A stretch of DNA of 56,388 nt from Firmicutes bacterium HGW-Firmicutes-11 (GTDB lineage Bacteria > Bacillota > Clostridia > Peptostreptococcales > Anaerovoracaceae), in assembly GCA_002840285.1 (NCBI GenBank), contig PHAE01000014.1:1-56388 (forward strand), in the 5' to 3' direction. Position 1 is the stretch's first letter. Each line of letters begins with the position of its first letter. The notes beneath the pieces were generated by a model. It saw only the letters and a program-made list of their open reading frames with translations. It did not search any database and was not told the DNA's origin. The translations under genes and the position numbers were made by a program. Shown one piece after another: positions 1 through 9,251 of this stretch.

Positions 1-38
1 TTAAGAGTCAGGTGCTCTACCAGCTGAGCTAACGAAGC
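1..38 (-). tRNA. tRNA-Lys (CTT), 5' half only
   Basis: Read on the minus strand, the first 38 bases form a 7-nt acceptor strand, the T-A at tRNA positions 8-9, a D-arm (GCTC...GAGC) and the anticodon stem followed by loop CTCTTAA. This gives anticodon CTT, i.e. lysine. The gene runs off the left edge of the window, so the 3' half, the T-arm and the partner acceptor strand cannot be checked. Confidence 0.85.
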
Positions 39-331
39 ATGGTTTTGGTGCAAGCATTATTATACCCATGGGAGCCAACAATTGCAACACCTTTATCACC
101 ACAGCAAGAAATTATTTATGTTTTTCAACGGTTAGCAATCAAAACAAGACAACTTATATAAGATTTACATTAAAGCCCTGGCTATATTTTTTACAAAATG
201 GAAGTTTAAGTTTGACTGTAGTTTTTATTCACTCAATTCCACTAGATATCCATATCATAGGCATGTGCGTTCAACTCGATACCATATTTTCGCTCATACC
301 AATTCTCATCTTTCGATTCGGGATATTCATA
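39..331. other. A/T-rich intergenic region without a convincing gene
   Basis: This stretch separates the tRNA from the first DUF2294 gene. It is A/T-rich. Open frames here lack a ribosome binding site and do not resemble any family I recognise. The only likely signal is the promoter at its right end (332-360). Confidence 0.5.
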
Positions 332-360
332 TTGACCAATCAAAAAACCTGTGTTAGACT
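332..360 (+). promoter_or_regulatory. Probable sigma-A promoter of first DUF2294 gene
   Basis: TTGACC (332-337) and TAGACT (355-360) are separated by 17 bases. Transcription would start near 367, about 16 bases before the ATG at 383, leaving just enough room for the GAAGGTGG binding site at 371-378. Confidence 0.5.
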
Positions 361-382
361 CATATTTATCGAAGGTGGTATT

Positions 383-745
383 ATGACGAAAGGTCAAGTA
401 GAAGCAAGAATCAGCGAGGCGGTCAGCAAATTCGAGATTGAGTATATGGGTCGTGGTCCAAAACAGATTCGAACCCTGATCATTCAAGACTTAATAATAA
501 TTAGACTCAAGGGCTTCCTCAGTCAATCCGAGCAAAAATTGGCGGAGAATAGCCAAGGAGTTGAGTTATTAAAGAAGGTAAGGACGATTCTCTTTGAAAA
601 TTCTCGCAGTTGCTTAGTCGCTTTGATTAAAGAAATTGTTGATGTTGAAGTGATTAGCACCCACTCCGATGTAAGCACAAAAACCGGAGAAAAAATTATA
701 GTTTTGACTGTCGGCGAGAATCTTGAAGAGAAGCTTTTACGGTAG
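383..745 (+). CDS. DUF2294 family protein (copy 1)
   Basis: A 120-aa protein matching the DUF2294 family end to end. It has the conserved 'GRGP' segment near residue 27, 'RLKGFLSQSEQKL' near the middle and the C-terminal 'STHSDVSTKTGEKI' motif. The ATG at 383 is chosen because GAAGGTGG precedes it at good distance and because the family begins here; the frame stays open further upstream but that part is unlike the family. It has no membrane segment or signal peptide. The biochemical function of DUF2294 is not known to me. A second copy lies at 12830-13183. Both have their own promoter and strong terminator and stand just ahead of a metabolic operon on the same strand, which suggests a regulatory or sensing role (inference). 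Confidence 0.85.
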   Translation: MTKGQVEARISEAVSKFEIEYMGRGPKQIRTLIIQDLIIIRLKGFLSQSEQKLAENSQGVELLKKVRTILFENSRSCLVALIKEIVDVEVISTHSDVSTKTGEKIIVLTVGENLEEKLLR

Positions 746-806
746 TCATATAAATTAGAAAATTGGAAGACTTAGTCGCATAGTTGTTGTCAACTAGACG
801 CATAGT

Positions 807-853
807 AAACCAATATTCAAATCCCTTAAGGGATTTGAATATTGGTTTTTTTT
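807..853 (+). terminator. Intrinsic terminator after DUF2294 copy 1
   Basis: A near-perfect palindrome: ACCAATATTCAAATCCC, a TTAA centre and the exact complement, followed by a run of T. It lies 60 bases after the DUF2294 stop and 70 bases before the next start at 925. The stem is unusually long (about 19 bp), so readthrough into DUF4914 would be low unless regulated. Confidence 0.9.
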
Positions 854-924
854 GAGTCTCAGGCAATGAGAAAAACAAATGTGACTAAAAAAATAGAAAA
901 CGACAGAAAGGCGGAGACGAATGT

Positions 925-2802
925 ATGAATAAACAAATTGCAAAACTGGTTTTACCCAAGGAACTGAAGCATCTGATCAGCAGAGCAATGAATATTACAA
1001 TTCCCGAGACACGCGAAAGCTTATTGGAAATGGCAATGGGGGGAAAAGAAACAAGCATTTTTGAAGTAGCTTATGATGTGCCAGGTAAAGGCAGGTTTGT
1101 TGAGGCAACGGTCGCCAGATGTAAGAACGGGGCTGTTGTTAATTACACCGATATTTACATGCGGCGTAGGGATCCTGACTGTATGATCATTGCGGATAGT
1201 GGAAAATCAGACAAGCAGCGGTATCAAAGAAGGTATGGCAGCGATTTCGATTCTCTCAGGCATTTAACATTTGAGTGGTTGGCTGAGCAGAACCTGATTA
1301 TGATGCCATTCATGGCGGGAGGAGAAGAACTGGGATATCCAGCTCTCTTAGTCGCACCAGAGAATGCGGGTTTTTTCGCAGGCGGTCTTGCAGATCTGCA
1401 GGGTTTCATTCCCGGAAGTAAAATCACTGAGGGATTCAAGCCAAGAGCCATTATTTATCTTGCGCCGACATTCCGGCATACCCATTTTCATGGCAAACAG
1501 ATGGTGGTTCACAATCGTTTAGATGATATATACGAATTGTTTTCATACAACTTGTATCCGGGGCCAAGTGCAAAAAAAGGGGTTTATGGAGTATTGATCA
1601 AAATTGGTGAGGACGAAGGCTGGATTACAGCACATGGCTCTACCGTGAAGATCATTACGCCTTATGATAACTCAATAACGATCATGCATGAGGGTGCGAG
1701 TGGTGGCGGAAAAAGCGAGATGATTGAGGAAATGCATCGCGAATTGGATGGCAGAATCCTGATTTCAAAAAACCTGATCACTCAAGAAAAGATGTATATG
1801 GAACTGGCAGAAACATGTGAGCTATGGCCAGTTACCGATGATATGGCCTTATGTCACCCACAATTACAGAACGAAAGCAAAAAACTGGTTGTGACCGATG
1901 CAGAACAAGGTTGGTTTCTCCGTACCAATCATATCAAAAAATACAATACAGATCCATACTTGGAAAGCATGTGCATTCATCCTCCGGAGCCCTTGATTTT
2001 TATCAATTACGATGCGGTGCCAGGATCGACATGTCTTCTTTGGGAGCACATCATGGATGCACCTGGGAAACCATGTCCCAATCCACGCGTTATTATGCCA
2101 AGGCGGTTTGTACAAAACATCGTCAATCAGCCAACGGAAGTGGATGTACGAAGCTTTGGCGTTCGTACTCCACCTTGTACAAAAGAGCATCCAACCTATG
2201 GCATCCTAGGTCTTTTTCACATCCTGCCACCTGCCTTGGCTTGGCTGTGGAGAATGGTTGCTCCCAGAGGCCATGACAATCCCAGCATCACCGATACCGA
2301 AGGCATGAGTAGCGAGGGGGTCGGGTCATATTGGCCGTTCGCGACAGGCAAGCAAGTTGATCAGGCAAACTTGATGTTGAACCAGATACTCGATACACCA
2401 AACACACGCTATATGCTTGTACCGAACCAACATATTGGAGCACACAAAGTCGGATTTATGCCACAATGGATCGCCCGTGAATACCTTGCCAGGCGTGGTG
2501 GTGCAAGATTCAGAATTGATCAAATCAAGGAATCACAATGCGCATTGTTGGGGTATTCGTTGAGCGGGATCAAAGTCGAAGGCTTTGTCCTACCCAAAGA
2601 TCTTCTTGAAGTCAATAAACAGCCAGAGGTCGGCGAGGAAGGATTTGAAGCGGGAGCAAAAATATTATCAGATTTTTTCAAGCGGGAATTGCCTAAGTTT
2701 GATGCGCCCGCCCTGGAACCATTGGGTAGACAAATCATTGAATGCTGCATGTCTGACGGATCGGTTAATGACTATGTCAAGTTGATTCCTATCAGACTGT
2801 AA
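925..2802 (+). CDS. DUF4914 family protein, PEPCK/HPr-kinase-like P-loop protein
   Basis: A 625-aa soluble protein matching DUF4914 along its length. A P-loop 'GASGGGKSEM' lies near residue 259, of the type seen in PEP carboxykinases and HPr kinases, so nucleotide binding is likely. Another conserved-looking block near residue 500 reads 'PNQHIGAHKVGFMPQWI'. The reaction is unknown. GGCGGAG stands before the ATG. It follows the terminator of DUF2294 copy 1 and is followed after 15 bases by purK, so it probably heads a DUF4914-purK-purE-aminotransferase operon. I see no clear sigma-A promoter between the terminator and the start. The family call is firm; any metabolic role is inference. Confidence 0.8.
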   Translation: MNKQIAKLVLPKELKHLISRAMNITIPETRESLLEMAMGGKETSIFEVAYDVPGKGRFVEATVARCKNGAVVNYTDIYMRRRDPDCMIIADSGKSDKQRYQRRYGSDFDSLRHLTFEWLAEQNLIMMPFMAGGEELGYPALLVAPENAGFFAGGLADLQGFIPGSKITEGFKPRAIIYLAPTFRHTHFHGKQMVVHNRLDDIYELFSYNLYPGPSAKKGVYGVLIKIGEDEGWITAHGSTVKIITPYDNSITIMHEGASGGGKSEMIEEMHRELDGRILISKNLITQEKMYMELAETCELWPVTDDMALCHPQLQNESKKLVVTDAEQGWFLRTNHIKKYNTDPYLESMCIHPPEPLIFINYDAVPGSTCLLWEHIMDAPGKPCPNPRVIMPRRFVQNIVNQPTEVDVRSFGVRTPPCTKEHPTYGILGLFHILPPALAWLWRMVAPRGHDNPSITDTEGMSSEGVGSYWPFATGKQVDQANLMLNQILDTPNTRYMLVPNQHIGAHKVGFMPQWIAREYLARRGGARFRIDQIKESQCALLGYSLSGIKVEGFVLPKDLLEVNKQPEVGEEGFEAGAKILSDFFKRELPKFDAPALEPLGRQIIECCMSDGSVNDYVKLIPIRL

Positions 2803-2817
2803 GTGGAGATCTGTAAC

Positions 2818-3990
2818 ATGCATGGAATTGTCTCAGATGCACTGCATCCACCTGCGAGAATCGGTATTATTGGTGGTGGTCAGCTTGGAAAAATGATAGC
2901 TATTGAAGCTAAGAGAATGGGGTATTACGTATCGATACTCGATCCCAGCCCTTCATCCCCCGGGGGACAGGTTGCGGACCACCAGATTATTGCCGGTTTT
3001 TCAGATGCTTCAGCCATAAGAGAATTAATTAGAGGCTCGGATGTCTCAACATTTGAATTCGAGCATATAGACGCTGACACATTGGAATCATTAGAACTGG
3101 AAGGACATGCAATATATCCCTCCGGTTCAACCTTGAAAAAAATACAGGACAAATTTGTCCAGAAAAAAATATTAAAAGAAAAGGGCATTCCAGTTCCTGA
3201 CTTTTTTACTGTTTCAGATTATTTGGAACTCGAAAAGTGTGCAGACATCCTTGGATATCCATTTATCGTAAAATTTCGCAAAGGCGGATACGATGGCAAA
3301 GGTAATTTTGTTGTTCATGAAGCTGGTCAGTTGAAAGGACTTGAAGTATTTGCAGAGGAAGGATTCCTTATGGCAGAAAGACTCATCGATTTTGATCGTG
3401 AATTATCAGTCGTAGCCGCCAGGTCCGCAGAAGGAGAAATCAAGCTATATCCAATAGCAGAAAATGTGCATGATCATAGTATTTTACGTATAACAAGAGT
3501 ACCGGCAGATATCAAAGAGAACGTGAAACAAAACATTCTCAATATCTGCAACAAGGTCTTGGATGGATTTCATGACTGTGGAGTGTTCTGTATTGAACTG
3601 TTCTTAACAAGCGATGACAGAGTCTATGTCAATGAGATCGCTCCGCGGCCACATAATTCCGGTCATTATTCAATTGAAGCGTGCGTTACATCACAATTCG
3701 AGCAACTGATCAGAATCCTCGCACGATTGCCACTGGGTTCGTGCAAGCTACGTTCTCCTTGCGTTATGGCAAACATCCTCGGTAACGAAACGACGATTGG
3801 TGATTATACATTCGACGGATTTGAAAAAGTACTGAACGTAGAAGATGTGCACCTTCATATTTATGGCAAGCAAAAATCAGCTAATTTTAAAAAGGTCGGA
3901 CATATTACTGTGCTTGATCACAACATTGCGGCTGCTGAGCGAAAGTGCCTCAAGGCATTGAGTGAGATCAAGATTTTGGGCGTTGAATAA
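2818..3990 (+). CDS. purK: N5-carboxyaminoimidazole ribonucleotide synthase
   Basis: A 390-aa ATP-grasp enzyme that carboxylates AIR to N5-CAIR with ATP and bicarbonate in de novo purine synthesis. The N-terminus carries '[12 protein letters not shown]', the PurK hallmark, and the body has ATP-grasp segments such as '[14 protein letters not shown]' and '[15 protein letters not shown]'. A GTG directly abuts the DUF4914 stop at 2803, but the ATG at 2818 is preferred because GGAG at 2805-2808 is spaced correctly for it. It is paired with purE immediately downstream, which uses its product. No other purine genes are nearby, so the pair is detached from the usual pur cluster. Confidence 0.95.
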   Translation: MHGIVSDALHPPARIGIIGGGQLGKMIAIEAKRMGYYVSILDPSPSSPGGQVADHQIIAGFSDASAIRELIRGSDVSTFEFEHIDADTLESLELEGHAIYPSGSTLKKIQDKFVQKKILKEKGIPVPDFFTVSDYLELEKCADILGYPFIVKFRKGGYDGKGNFVVHEAGQLKGLEVFAEEGFLMAERLIDFDRELSVVAARSAEGEIKLYPIAENVHDHSILRITRVPADIKENVKQNILNICNKVLDGFHDCGVFCIELFLTSDDRVYVNEIAPRPHNSGHYSIEACVTSQFEQLIRILARLPLGSCKLRSPCVMANILGNETTIGDYTFDGFEKVLNVEDVHLHIYGKQKSANFKKVGHITVLDHNIAAAERKCLKALSEIKILGVE

Positions 3991-4019
3991 CAATGGTTCA
4001 TAAGAAGGAGCAAATAAGT

Positions 4020-4502
4020 ATGCTTGTAGGGATTATCATGGGCAGTGACTCAGACTATGACGTGATGGCAGACGTTGCCCGTGTCTTGAAGGAATTGGAA
4101 ATCATGCATGAAATTCGAATCGTCTCGGCACACAGAACTCCTGATAAAATGTTTGAGTATGCCAGAACAGCGCGCGATCGAGGCGTCTCAGTCATCGTTG
4201 CTGGTGCTGGCGGATCAGCCCACCTTCCGGGCATGGTGGCATCACTGACTTGCCTTCCGGTCATCGGCGTGCCAGTCAAAACGAAAAACATGGATGGACT
4301 CGATTCACTTTTATCTATCGTACAGATGCCAGCTGGAGTTCCTGTAGCGACGGTTCCTGTCAATGGTGGAATGAATGCCGGATTACTTGCTGCAAGAATT
4401 TTGGCGATCGAGAATGCCAGTCTTCAAAGCAGACTGGACGAGTATATGACAAAAACAATGGATGGTCAATCAATCCAAATCTGGATTGAAAGCCAGACTT
4501 AA
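4020..4502 (+). CDS. purE: N5-CAIR mutase, class I PurE
   Basis: A 160-aa class I PurE, which moves the carboxylate of N5-CAIR to C4 to give CAIR. 'GSDSD' near the start, 'SAHRTP' around residue 44 and '[12 protein letters not shown]' are the substrate-binding signatures. The length fits the family when translation starts at the ATG at 4020, which has AAGGAG nine bases upstream. An earlier in-frame ATG at 3993 has no binding site. It lies 29 bases after purK, so the two act as a pair. Confidence 0.95.
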   Translation: MLVGIIMGSDSDYDVMADVARVLKELEIMHEIRIVSAHRTPDKMFEYARTARDRGVSVIVAGAGGSAHLPGMVASLTCLPVIGVPVKTKNMDGLDSLLSIVQMPAGVPVATVPVNGGMNAGLLAARILAIENASLQSRLDEYMTKTMDGQSIQIWIESQT

Positions 4503-4535
4503 AGAATAAAACAACAATCAGAGAGGAAGAGAAAA

Positions 4536-5921
4536 ATGATCACAGATTTAAAAAGTCCTTACCGGATCGTCAGTGACGAAACGCTGGCAAAACTAAGAGC
4601 AAGAGAAGATGACGTCTTCTTTCGCAAGACGAAGAAGAGCAAGGAGGCATTTGAGAAGGCTCATGAAAATTTATTGAATGGTGTCCCAATGCCATGGATG
4701 GGAGACTGGGGAACAGATCACCCGATTTTCCTTGCAAAAGCAAAAGGAAACAAACTGGTCGATATTGATGGAAATGAATACATCGACTTTTGCCTGGGCG
4801 ATACCGGTGCTATGTTCGGCCACTCCCCGGATGCCACCGTTGCTGCAATCAGAGAGCAGGCCGACAAAGGTATCACAGCTATGATGCCCACTCTGGATTC
4901 GCTTGAAATCGGAAAAGAAATGGGCAAACGATTCGGGCTGCCTTTCTGGCAAGTTGCAATGACAGCGACAGAAGCAAACCGATATGTCATCAGAAACTGT
5001 CGCGCATTGACCGGAAGACCGAAAATCTTATCCATGAACGAAAGCTACCACGGAAGCTTGGATGAGACCCTTCCCCATATCGGACCTGACGGTACACTGA
5101 CGTTACGATCCGATTACGATATGAACCCGGGCCTGCCGAAGGACCAACTTTCTTCGATCGTTGAATTCAATGATTTTGATGCGCTGGAAAGAGCGCTGGA
5201 AAAAAGAGACTGTGCCGCCATCCTTCTTGAGCCTGTCATGACAAACTGTGGAATGGTACTCCCTGCACCCGGGTATCTTGATAAGGTAAGAGAACTTTGC
5301 ACCAGGACGGAGACCTATATGGTTGTCGATGAAACGCATACCTTCTCCGAAGGTTATGGAGGATATACCAGGGCGCATGGGTTACAGCCTGACTTCGTGA
5401 CGATCGGCAAATCAATTGCAGGTGGAGTTCCCATCGCTGCCTATGGATTTACACAGGAAGTAGCGGACAAAATAAATGCCACTTACGGACAGAAGGGCTT
5501 GTCGGATCCTATGGGAATCGGTGGCACCTTATCCGCGAATGCCTTTGCCATTGCGGCCATGAAAGCACAACTGACCAAAGTTGCTACAGAAGAAGCGTTC
5601 GAAAAGATGTTTGCAGGCCTTGACAGACTGGCGAATGGACTGGAAGAAGTTCTAAAGAAACATGATGTCCAGTGGAGCATCACCAGGAGCGGAGCAAGGT
5701 GCGAGCTTCAATTCATGCCTGTACTCCCGCAAAACGGAACAGAAGCGAAAAACCACTTTGATTGGCAGCTAATGTACTATACCCATGTCTATCTTTCAAA
5801 TAGAGGGATCATCATTACCCCGTTCCACAACATGATGCTGGTGCCTCCCTGCGCGACCAATGAAGATATTGACCGATTGATCAAAGGATGGGATGATTGC
5901 TTAGCTGAACTTGTGGCGTAG
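4536..5921 (+). CDS. Class III PLP aminotransferase, glutamate-1-semialdehyde-aminomutase-like
   Basis: A 461-aa fold-type I PLP enzyme of aminotransferase class III. 'VDETHTFSEGYGG' carries the PLP-pyridine Asp and 'TIGKSIAGGVPIAAYG' the Schiff-base Lys. The fold around 'FCLGDTGAMFGHSP' resembles glutamate-1-semialdehyde aminomutases, but 'ATEANRYVIRNCRALTGRPKI' and the C-terminus differ from HemL. No other heme genes are present, so a HemL role is unlikely. The substrate cannot be read from sequence; an amino acid or amino-acid-derived amine is plausible. GAGAGGAAG precedes the ATG. It lies 33 bases after purE and is the last gene before a bidirectional terminator. Confidence 0.8.
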   Translation: MITDLKSPYRIVSDETLAKLRAREDDVFFRKTKKSKEAFEKAHENLLNGVPMPWMGDWGTDHPIFLAKAKGNKLVDIDGNEYIDFCLGDTGAMFGHSPDATVAAIREQADKGITAMMPTLDSLEIGKEMGKRFGLPFWQVAMTATEANRYVIRNCRALTGRPKILSMNESYHGSLDETLPHIGPDGTLTLRSDYDMNPGLPKDQLSSIVEFNDFDALERALEKRDCAAILLEPVMTNCGMVLPAPGYLDKVRELCTRTETYMVVDETHTFSEGYGGYTRAHGLQPDFVTIGKSIAGGVPIAAYGFTQEVADKINATYGQKGLSDPMGIGGTLSANAFAIAAMKAQLTKVATEEAFEKMFAGLDRLANGLEEVLKKHDVQWSITRSGARCELQFMPVLPQNGTEAKNHFDWQLMYYTHVYLSNRGIIITPFHNMMLVPPCATNEDIDRLIKGWDDCLAELVA

Positions 5922-5938
5922 AATGTAGGATCACTGTG

Positions 5939-5976
5939 AAAAGACCCTTGTAAGTGATTTGCTACAAGGGTCTTTT
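5939..5976. terminator. Bidirectional terminator between convergent genes
   Basis: AAAAGACCCTTGTA and its complement enclose a 10-base loop, with A and T tracts on the two sides. It serves the aminotransferase on the plus strand. On the minus strand the last codons and TAG of the MFS gene lie inside its right arm. Confidence 0.85.
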
Positions 5977-7185
5977 GTGTCCGTCTTTCGATTTTAAAAA
6001 TAGTGTTGAGACAATGATTCCTATCAGTCCAATTGCACCTAGGAGATAAAATACATAAAGGTAACTTCCCGTCGCATCCCTGATTATTCCTGAGGTTAGA
6101 ACCCCCAGAATGGCACCTGCGCCATAAGCCGTAAACACAAAACCATAGTTCTTGCTGTAGTGCTTCTGACCAAAAAATATCAATGTGGCAGTAGGTGCAA
6201 TGGCTAGCCAACCCCCAAGTATGAACCACAGTAAAGAGAATGCTATTATATATAAATAGAATGAACCATTACCTGCGATCAGCATTAGGGAAGCAGCCAG
6301 AATCATAAGTGAATAAGTAATGAGCGAAGTCCTGTGAGGATTCAACTTGTCAGTAAGCCATCCGAAGAGGGGCCTTCCAATACCATTAAAAACAGCGAAT
6401 GATGATACTGTCCAAGCAGCATGGCCGGGATCCAGTTTAATGATTTCTTCGCCGACCGATCCCGTGATCCCGATCGACATCAACCCTGCCATTGTACTTA
6501 AACCAAAACATAACCAAAGCCCGTAGAATTTAGCGGATCGAAACATTGTTCGAGTGCTTACTTCATTGTCGATACTGTTTATAGCACTATCTTGATTGCT
6601 GTCTGGTACAACGGAATTGCCGGGATATTTAAAAGGAAGAGATAATAGAATGATAATTAATAGAAATGCCACTCCCAGGATCTTAAATGTTTGAAGCGGG
6701 TTATAAAGTTCAATTAGCAAACTGGCGATCGGCGCCGTAATAAACGGAGAGAGTCCAAACCCCAAAAGTGTAAGCCCCACAGCGAGACCCTTTTTGTCCG
6801 GAAACCACCTGGCAACAACAGATAAGGGCACCCCATAAACGATACCAACTCCACCTCCTGCAATGATTCCATATGTAAAGGACAGGGTGATGATATCATT
6901 GGAATAACCCGAAAGTATCCAGCCGACCCCAACCATCACTCCTCCTGCTATTATTACTGTTCTTGGGCTGTATTTCTGTAGTAGTAGTCCGCCGGCAGGC
7001 ATTAGAAAAGCATATGCTGCCAAAAAAAGCATATACGGCAATCCACTTTGAGTTGATCCTACTTGGAACCATTCTTCCAGAGGTTTCCTAAAAACACTCC
7101 AGGAATATACCGTACCAAGACAAATAAACATTAAGATACCCAGGGGAATGAACAACAATCTCGTTTTTCTACTATCTCTTACCAT
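5962..7185 (-). CDS. MFS transporter, oxalate/formate antiporter (OFA) family
   Basis: A 407-aa, 12-helix major facilitator. The opening 'GILMFICLGTVYSWSVFRKPLEEWF' region (about residues 17-40) is characteristic of the OFA family of monocarboxylate/oxalate:formate antiporters. 'GGGVGIVYGVPLSVVARWFPDKKGLAVG' is the family's conserved loop between helices 4 and 5. It lies 36 bases downstream of the second beta subunit of the oxidoreductase operon on the same strand, so it may import the 2-oxoacid or export a product (inference). The stop codon sits in the stem of the shared terminator. Family assignment is firm; the substrate is open. Confidence 0.85.
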   Translation of the reverse strand: MVRDSRKTRLLFIPLGILMFICLGTVYSWSVFRKPLEEWFQVGSTQSGLPYMLFLAAYAFLMPAGGLLLQKYSPRTVIIAGGVMVGVGWILSGYSNDIITLSFTYGIIAGGGVGIVYGVPLSVVARWFPDKKGLAVGLTLLGFGLSPFITAPIASLLIELYNPLQTFKILGVAFLLIIILLSLPFKYPGNSVVPDSNQDSAINSIDNEVSTRTMFRSAKFYGLWLCFGLSTMAGLMSIGITGSVGEEIIKLDPGHAAWTVSSFAVFNGIGRPLFGWLTDKLNPHRTSLITYSLMILAASLMLIAGNGSFYLYIIAFSLLWFILGGWLAIAPTATLIFFGQKHYSKNYGFVFTAYGAGAILGVLTSGIIRDATGSYLYVFYLLGAIGLIGIIVSTLFLKSKDGHKRPL

Positions 7186-7221
7186 TTACCATTGACCTTT
7201 CAATTGTCTCGGACCGGTTTA

Positions 7222-8067
7222 CTATTTTAGATTGTTCTCCAGATAATCCTTTGCTTCTGGGGTCATTAACTCCTCATAGGAGTAATAGTCCTTTTCTGCT
7301 TCCTTGGCGATGTTTAATGTCTGGTTGGGTGGAAACTTGAGATTGGTTGGACATGGCGTATAAATCTGTACATAGGTTGGTCCCACTTCCCTTGCGAGAA
7401 AAATTGCTTTTCGTACAGTCATGCCAACCTTCGCAGGGCTTGCTACCGTCACTCTTGCTGCATAGACACAACCGGATATTTTTGCCATGTCAAATATGGG
7501 CAACTTGGGAAATAGCTTTCCGTTTGGCGCCATGTTAAGAACCTTACCTTGTCTACTCATGCCGCTTTCCTGACCACCGGTATTGCCATAAACTTCATTG
7601 TCTACCATGATGGTAGAAATCTTTTCTCCTCTGAACCAGGAATGCAGTGTCAAATCCAACCCAATGTCCGCAATACCTCCGTCTCCCACAACAACGACTA
7701 CATCTTTAGTTCGTTCAGGATACCTTATTTTGAGCATTCTCTTTAATCCCGAAGCCACTGCATTTTGATTTCCAAAGGCGGTTGTGGAATAATTTAGTGC
7801 TGTTTGAGATAATCCAAAAAATGAGCAACCCGGAGTTCCTACGATAAGGGTATCCTCTGGTGAAGGCAATGCCGCTGCCACCAGACGTATCCCCAGGGCA
7901 ACGCCACAACCCGCACAATGGGGGTGATCATCTATTATTTCTTTAAAAGAACCGAGATCTTCGATGCTTTTCTTCTCAAAAAAAGGTCCGTTATTTATCA
8001 AATCCTTATAATCATCAGGCAGTAGATCTTCAAACTCTGCCACCGGTGTAATAATTCTATTCGACAT
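7222..8067 (-). CDS. 2-oxoacid:ferredoxin oxidoreductase, beta (TPP) subunit 1
   Basis: A 281-aa TPP-binding beta subunit. The TPP/Mg motif 'GDGGIADIGLDLTLHSW' is followed by 'DNEVYGNTGGQESG'. Cysteines for a proximal [4Fe-4S] cluster are in place: 'HPHCAGCG', 'GTPGCSFF' and 'TPCPTNL'. The ATG at 8067 is chosen because GGGGGATC precedes it; this gives an 11-base overlap with the upstream alpha gene, implying coupling. It is a close paralogue of the beta gene at 10120-10977. The natural substrate is not evident: pyruvate, branched-chain or aryl 2-oxoacids and oxalate are all possible for this superfamily. Confidence 0.9.
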   Translation of the reverse strand: MSNRIITPVAEFEDLLPDDYKDLINNGPFFEKKSIEDLGSFKEIIDDHPHCAGCGVALGIRLVAAALPSPEDTLIVGTPGCSFFGLSQTALNYSTTAFGNQNAVASGLKRMLKIRYPERTKDVVVVVGDGGIADIGLDLTLHSWFRGEKISTIMVDNEVYGNTGGQESGMSRQGKVLNMAPNGKLFPKLPIFDMAKISGCVYAARVTVASPAKVGMTVRKAIFLAREVGPTYVQIYTPCPTNLKFPPNQTLNIAKEAEKDYYSYEELMTPEAKDYLENNLK

Positions 8068-9232
8068 ACTCTGATCCCCCACGCAATCGTTGCATGATCT
8101 CCTTCGCAATCAATTCCGGAGGCAAGGTCATGCCCCCAAATACCCGCGGTCCCGCGATCACACGGCTGTTGTTGTCAATCACAGACTTGATCTCCCGTGC
8201 TAACCAACCACCCGCATTAAACTCCGGGACAACAATCAACTCTGCATGTTCTGTTATTTTAACAAGTTCATCTTTCGGAAACGGCCGAATGGATTTGATC
8301 TTGATCAAGCCCGCCTTGACCCCTTTCTTTTCTATCAGCTTCAGCGCTTCCCTGCTTTGAGAAACAGCAGTTCCCGACGCAGCAATGAAAATTTTGGCGT
8401 CAGGGTCAACCACTTCCAGAAGCCCACCCAAGTAATGATCAATATGCTTACGTGCACGATCTGCGGCGGCAAGGATCTCCTGATGCCAGCTCGCATTAGC
8501 TGCATAGCTGATATAATTGCTCTTATTAAGAAGAGGATCTCTCGTAATTCTCATTGGCGGGGTTTCCATGTCGAAAACAGGCACCGGAGCAGACTCCGGA
8601 GTGTACGCTGGAAGTTTAAAATTCTCGGGCGGCAACTTGACCTGATCCCGGGTGTGAGTTACCAGAAAGCCATCTGCAAAAACCCCTACCGGCAAATGTA
8701 CTTCCGTTTGCTCGGCTATAATATAAGCTTTGAGGATCATATCAAAAAAATCTTGGGCTGTCTCGGCATGAAACATCAACATTCCCGTATCCAGCAGCAT
8801 GCTCATTTCTATATTCTCTGGCTGAATGGAAGGGGGTAAGGAAATCCCCCTGCACATAAAAGCACATACTACTGGTTGGCGAGAACCGGCCCAAACCGGA
8901 AACATTTCCATAGCTCTCAAAGTTCCAGGGCCGCTGGTTGCGGTAAAAACCCTCCCTCCGCCAAGAGAAGCTCCATGAATACCAGCCATTACTGCAAACT
9001 CGTTTTCTCCCCGATAATAGTCTTTCAGATATCCTTGAGCGTACAAATCTCCGATGAGATGCATGCTTTCACTTTGGGGAGTGATGGGGTAGGCGATTGC
9101 CATATCTACATTAGCCCTTTTTATTGCTTCGGCTACCGCCTCGCTGCCTGTTATAAAAGCCATTTTTCTTTCTGCTTGAAGCAATAAGTATTCTGCATCA
9201 ACCACTTGCTGCTGTATCATCATAGTAACCAT
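8057..9232 (-). CDS. 2-oxoacid:ferredoxin oxidoreductase, alpha subunit 1
   Basis: A 391-aa alpha subunit holding the pyrimidine-binding domain and the transketolase C-terminal-like domain. 'AYPITPQSESMH' near residue 49 is the substrate-binding signature, and 'GENEFAVMAG' carries the Glu expected to activate TPP. 'FTATSGPGTLRAMEMF' and 'SIRPFP' are also family motifs. The ATG at 9232 is very close to AGGAGAG, so translation may instead start at 9223 or 9220. It is highly similar throughout to the alpha at 10974-12113, so one alpha/beta pair arose by duplication within the operon. Confidence 0.9.
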   Translation of the reverse strand: MVTMMIQQQVVDAEYLLLQAERKMAFITGSEAVAEAIKRANVDMAIAYPITPQSESMHLIGDLYAQGYLKDYYRGENEFAVMAGIHGASLGGGRVFTATSGPGTLRAMEMFPVWAGSRQPVVCAFMCRGISLPPSIQPENIEMSMLLDTGMLMFHAETAQDFFDMILKAYIIAEQTEVHLPVGVFADGFLVTHTRDQVKLPPENFKLPAYTPESAPVPVFDMETPPMRITRDPLLNKSNYISYAANASWHQEILAAADRARKHIDHYLGGLLEVVDPDAKIFIAASGTAVSQSREALKLIEKKGVKAGLIKIKSIRPFPKDELVKITEHAELIVVPEFNAGGWLAREIKSVIDNNSRVIAGPRVFGGMTLPPELIAKEIMQRLRGGSEYVE

Positions 9233-9251
9233 TCTCTCCTGGCAAAATATT

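Noticed and set aside
242..487. 81-aa open frame on the minus strand overlapping DUF2294 copy 1
   Set aside because: It has no ribosome binding site, its sequence matches no family I know, and it overlaps a well-supported gene start and promoter on the other strand.
4536..5921. hemL (glutamate-1-semialdehyde aminomutase)
   Set aside because: The fold fits, but active-site surroundings and C-terminus differ from HemL and no tetrapyrrole genes are near.
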